Assembly (NCBI RefSeq): GCF_900109455.1
Contig: NZ_FOAG01000002.1
Location: 390,914 to 454,913, forward strand
Reading direction: 5' to 3'
Length of the DNA stretch: 64,000 nt
From: Roseovarius azorensis
GTDB lineage: Bacteria; Pseudomonadota; Alphaproteobacteria; Rhodobacterales; Rhodobacteraceae
A program made the translations under genes and the position numbers. Of this stretch, positions 61,593 through 64,000 are shown piece after piece. Numbering within the stretch: the stretch's first letter is position 1; the number at the start of each line of letters is the position of its first letter. Under the pieces are notes generated by a model. That model was given only the letters and a program-made list of their open reading frames with translations, had not been told where the DNA came from and made no database searches.

Positions 61593-62483
61593 GTGAAAGC
61601 AGCCCCTGAGACCGAAACCAACTGCCTGCAGGTCACCATTCCAGAGAACCTCTGGCAGCGACAGTTCGAAGTCGCTAACGATTTTCCGCCGACTCCAGTG
61701 ATTCATCGTGTTGCCATATGCACGACGCCGCGGTGTGGCAGCCATTTTCTGGGTCACCAGATGCGCGCCCTCAATTGCTTTGGTTATCCGCTTGAATATC
61801 TCAATCCCGGGAACTGGCCAATCTGGGAGGCACGCGCGCGCAGCAGCGGTGCAGCCGACACTTTCCATTTCATCAAGTCGGTCCGCACCGGTCCGAACGG
61901 CGTGTTCTCCATAAAGCTGCACCATGAGCATCTGGAAGCGTTCGTGGAGCGTGAATTCGATCCCCTGAGCTACCGTTTCATCCATTTGCGTCGCCGCGAC
62001 TTGGTGCGGCAGGCGGTTTCGTTTGCGCGGGCGCAGCAAACCGGGGCCTGGATCTCGGACATGCCGGAGCGGGCCAAAGCCCGGTACGACCGCAAGCTGA
62101 TCGCGGCGAAGTTGGATGCCATTGCCGAGTGGAACGCCGGGTGGACGTCTTTCCTGGTCAGTCTGGGCGTGCAGCCACTGGAACTCTTTTATGAGGATGT
62201 CGTGGCCGACCGGGAAGGCGCCATGCGGCGCATCGCGACCTATCTCGGTATCGAGTTGCCAGAGGTGTCAACCTGCGAGGATGTCTTTCAGCCTAAGGCT
62301 CAACGGGCCTCCGATGACCCGACCGAAGTCTGGGTCGCGCGCTTCACGGCAGAAAACCGCGGCGCGATTGGGCGCTACCAGCCCGTGCCGGGCTACCGGC
62401 ACACCCCAAAGATGCGGCGCCTTGGCAACGGTGTTCGGCGAAATGTCTCGAGTGCGCTGCGCCGGATCGTCGTCGGGTCATGA
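61593..62483 (+). CDS. Stf0-type sulfotransferase
   Basis: A 296-residue PAPS-dependent sulfotransferase of the Stf0 family (first known from mycobacterial trehalose 2-sulfotransferase). The 5'-phosphosulfate loop is VAICTTPRCGSHFLGHQMRA, and the 3'-phosphate site RFIHLRRRDLVRQAVSFARA. It probably sulfates a sugar of the polysaccharide or a glycolipid made by the surrounding genes. GTG 61593 has GAGG nine bases upstream. No PAPS synthesis genes are in the window. Confidence 0.85.
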   Translation: MKAAPETETNCLQVTIPENLWQRQFEVANDFPPTPVIHRVAICTTPRCGSHFLGHQMRALNCFGYPLEYLNPGNWPIWEARARSSGAADTFHFIKSVRTGPNGVFSIKLHHEHLEAFVEREFDPLSYRFIHLRRRDLVRQAVSFARAQQTGAWISDMPERAKARYDRKLIAAKLDAIAEWNAGWTSFLVSLGVQPLELFYEDVVADREGAMRRIATYLGIELPEVSTCEDVFQPKAQRASDDPTEVWVARFTAENRGAIGRYQPVPGYRHTPKMRRLGNGVRRNVSSALRRIVVGS

Positions 62484-62576
62484 TCGCGAGCGCAACGGAG
62501 AACACGGTATCCATCGCGCCCTTCGAGCCCATGGTCGAACCAGAGAGAACGGGTGGTGCCGGAATGCGCGACCGTG

Positions 62577-63728
62577 CTAGCAGCCTGCAGGCGAAGCCCG
62601 GAACGCCGGACTCAAAGCCTCTGCAATCGCCTCGGGGCGAAGTTCGAACCGTCTGTCATCCTGATCCAGAATCCCCTGCGAGAGGGCGCTGAGTTCAGGC
62701 CGCGTGATACGGTGCAGGAGTGCGACAAGCGCATCGGCGGAGGACTCTGGGATTGTCAGACCCAGCCGTTCGCCTGCGATCTTTCGGCCTGTTTCTGTAT
62801 TCTCGACCCCGATCGAAGGACAGCCGAACCAACTCGCCTCGTAAATCCGATTGGGTAGCAGCCAGTCCGAATTCGCGCCGCTCTGCCAGAGATCCTGTGC
62901 CCAGACGAGATCGCTGCCGGCATATATTGCTTGCAGATCATCGGGATAGCTGTAGGGGCCGAAGACTCGGACATTCGGCCGCGACTCCACGGCGGCGTCA
63001 ATATCACCGACGGCGTGCCGATGAACATTGCCGTGGATGTTGATCTGCAAGTTTGCTCCCATCCGGTCGGCGGTCTGAAGCAGGATCCGAAGGCTGGGCG
63101 CGCAGCGAATGGAGCCGACCCAACTGAGTACGATGGGGCCATTCGCATCGCGTCGGGGTGCGTTCGGCGGACGTGGGATCTTCGCGCCATCGAACCAGAG
63201 CTTGTTTTCGATAACCGAGACGTTGCCGAGAAAACCCTGAATCGGGACGAAGTAGTGTTCGACGAAACCTGGCGAAGAGACAATCAGAAGGCGTACGCGG
63301 GCCAGAAGGCGCCGTTCGCACCAACGCATCAGAGCGCCGACCATGTCGGGGCGCGTAAACAGCCGATGGATGTCAAGGCACTCGTAAACGATTGGAACCC
63401 GCCATCGACCGAAAAGGCCGCGAGCCAGCCAGGCCAGAACCAGAAGATCGAAGTTGCGCGCCACGATGACATCCGCGGACCGAATATTGTCCCGCGACCT
63501 GTAGGCGGGCAGAAGGGCAAGCATGAGAGCAAGCATCCGTTTGCTGTAGTTTTCGTTCGGCACGCGGCCGAGATCGATATTTACCCAGCTCGGCAAGAAG
63601 CCCGCGTTCATGTTGCCACGTCGAAACGCCAGGCTTCGCACCTCGTGACCGAGTTGCAGCAGGCTGCGAATACGGCGAATCTGCGAAGCCTCGTTGAGGT
63701 CGAAAGCAAACACAAGGACACGCGCCAT
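62577..63728 (-). CDS. Family 4-like glycosyltransferase (ExoL-like)
   Basis: A 383-residue GT-B enzyme. MARVLVFAFDLNEASQIRRI and RSLLQLGHEVRSLAF at the N-terminus, DVIVARNFDLLVLAWLARG, and the donor-site region PNRIYEASWFGCPSIGVENT with the conserved E are visible. ExoL-type transferases of EPS loci look alike, and an exoL equivalent is otherwise missing here; this assignment is inference. The ATG is at 63728. Confidence 0.75.
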   Translation of the reverse strand: MARVLVFAFDLNEASQIRRIRSLLQLGHEVRSLAFRRGNMNAGFLPSWVNIDLGRVPNENYSKRMLALMLALLPAYRSRDNIRSADVIVARNFDLLVLAWLARGLFGRWRVPIVYECLDIHRLFTRPDMVGALMRWCERRLLARVRLLIVSSPGFVEHYFVPIQGFLGNVSVIENKLWFDGAKIPRPPNAPRRDANGPIVLSWVGSIRCAPSLRILLQTADRMGANLQINIHGNVHRHAVGDIDAAVESRPNVRVFGPYSYPDDLQAIYAGSDLVWAQDLWQSGANSDWLLPNRIYEASWFGCPSIGVENTETGRKIAGERLGLTIPESSADALVALLHRITRPELSALSQGILDQDDRRFELRPEAIAEALSPAFRASPAGC

Positions 63729-63797
63729 GGTGGATCCATCTCACCTGCGAACACCGACGGGAGCGTCGGCAACACCGCCCTCGCTTATTTGATGACG

Positions 63798-64000
63798 TTA
63801 TGCCGGCGCAAGCAGACAGCGCCCGGTCGAGAGAAATTGGCGGATATCAGCTTGGTGCAGCGGCATCTCGTGCGTGATGCAGGCGGTTCGGTCAACACGT
63901 TCCATCGCCATCGCCAGATCGTTCAGCCTGTCCAAACTGCCCGTGCCCGTTCCTGTTTTGCGCCCCGAGGCAAGGTTGTCGCTATTTCTCGTAATGTCCA
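63798..64000 (-). CDS. C-terminal fragment of an unidentified protein (cut by window end)
   Basis: The minus-strand frame is open from the window end to a TAA at 63798-63800, giving 66 residues such as SGRKTGTGTGSLDRLNDLAM and ACITHEMPLHQADIRQFLST. It lies 69 bases upstream of the ExoL-like gene on the same strand and is probably another polysaccharide gene. Family not recognised. Confidence 0.5.
   Translation of the reverse strand, partial: DITRNSDNLASGRKTGTGTGSLDRLNDLAMAMERVDRTACITHEMPLHQADIRQFLSTGRCLLAPA

Overview
The window is a GC-rich stretch of an alphaproteobacterial chromosome, most probably a marine member of the Rhodobacterales (Roseobacter group). This rests on gene content: a NepR-EcfG-PhyR general stress response locus, a mitochondrial-type (NDUFS6-like) zinc-finger protein, a YtoQ protein, a BioC/NDUFAF5-like methyltransferase, a CuyA-type PLP enzyme, TRAP transport, Hint_2-domain exoproteins and an exo-type polysaccharide locus. 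I see no rRNA, tRNA, CRISPR array, insertion sequence or integrase.

Bases 1-21500 are mostly housekeeping: hemH (cut by the window start), a methyltransferase and comF, grxC-nit2-marR, ubiG, pip, zapE, an ABC ATPase, a small zinc-finger protein, an AAA ATPase coupled to polA, then a phosphoribosyltransferase-ytoQ pair, pheT without pheS, a cysteate/D-cysteine lyase with its LysR regulator, and pncB. This block is interrupted at 12047-14316 by an accessory patch: a three-gene overlapping operon led by a TIGR04255-type protein, followed by an orphan Phd/YefM antitoxin.

Bases 21800-24880 hold two tandem secreted-type proteins that share a nearly identical C-terminal Hint domain. The first carries about eight repeats of roughly 55 residues. 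Bases 24883-29938 encode an RND efflux pump, its adaptor and a divergent TetR repressor.

Bases 29978-41736 form a catabolic island bounded by two LysR regulators. It encodes an AA_synth (DUF1185) protein, an alpha/beta hydrolase, a flavin reductase fused to a Nudix-like domain, a luciferase-like monooxygenase and an aldehyde dehydrogenase. Facing these are an N,N-dimethylformamidase large-subunit-like protein and a complete TRAP transporter. The set resembles a two-component flavin monooxygenase pathway that opens a nitrogen-containing ring, with formamide or amide intermediates. This is the strongest candidate here for an undescribed pathway. Next to it, 41905-42330 holds broken pieces of a Rieske dioxygenase and an alpha/beta hydrolase.

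Bases 42421-47148 are a general stress response locus: nepR, ecfG and a HisKA_2 histidine kinase overlap in one operon, and phyR is divergent. GGAAC-N16/17-CGTT promoters precede phyR, an entericidin-like lipoprotein and a secreted protein of unknown function. Bases 47575-64000 are an exopolysaccharide locus resembling the succinoglycan genes of rhizobia (exoA, M, P, O, K, Q, V, T, F, Y and an exoL-like gene), plus a SyrA-like small protein and a Stf0-type sulfotransferase.
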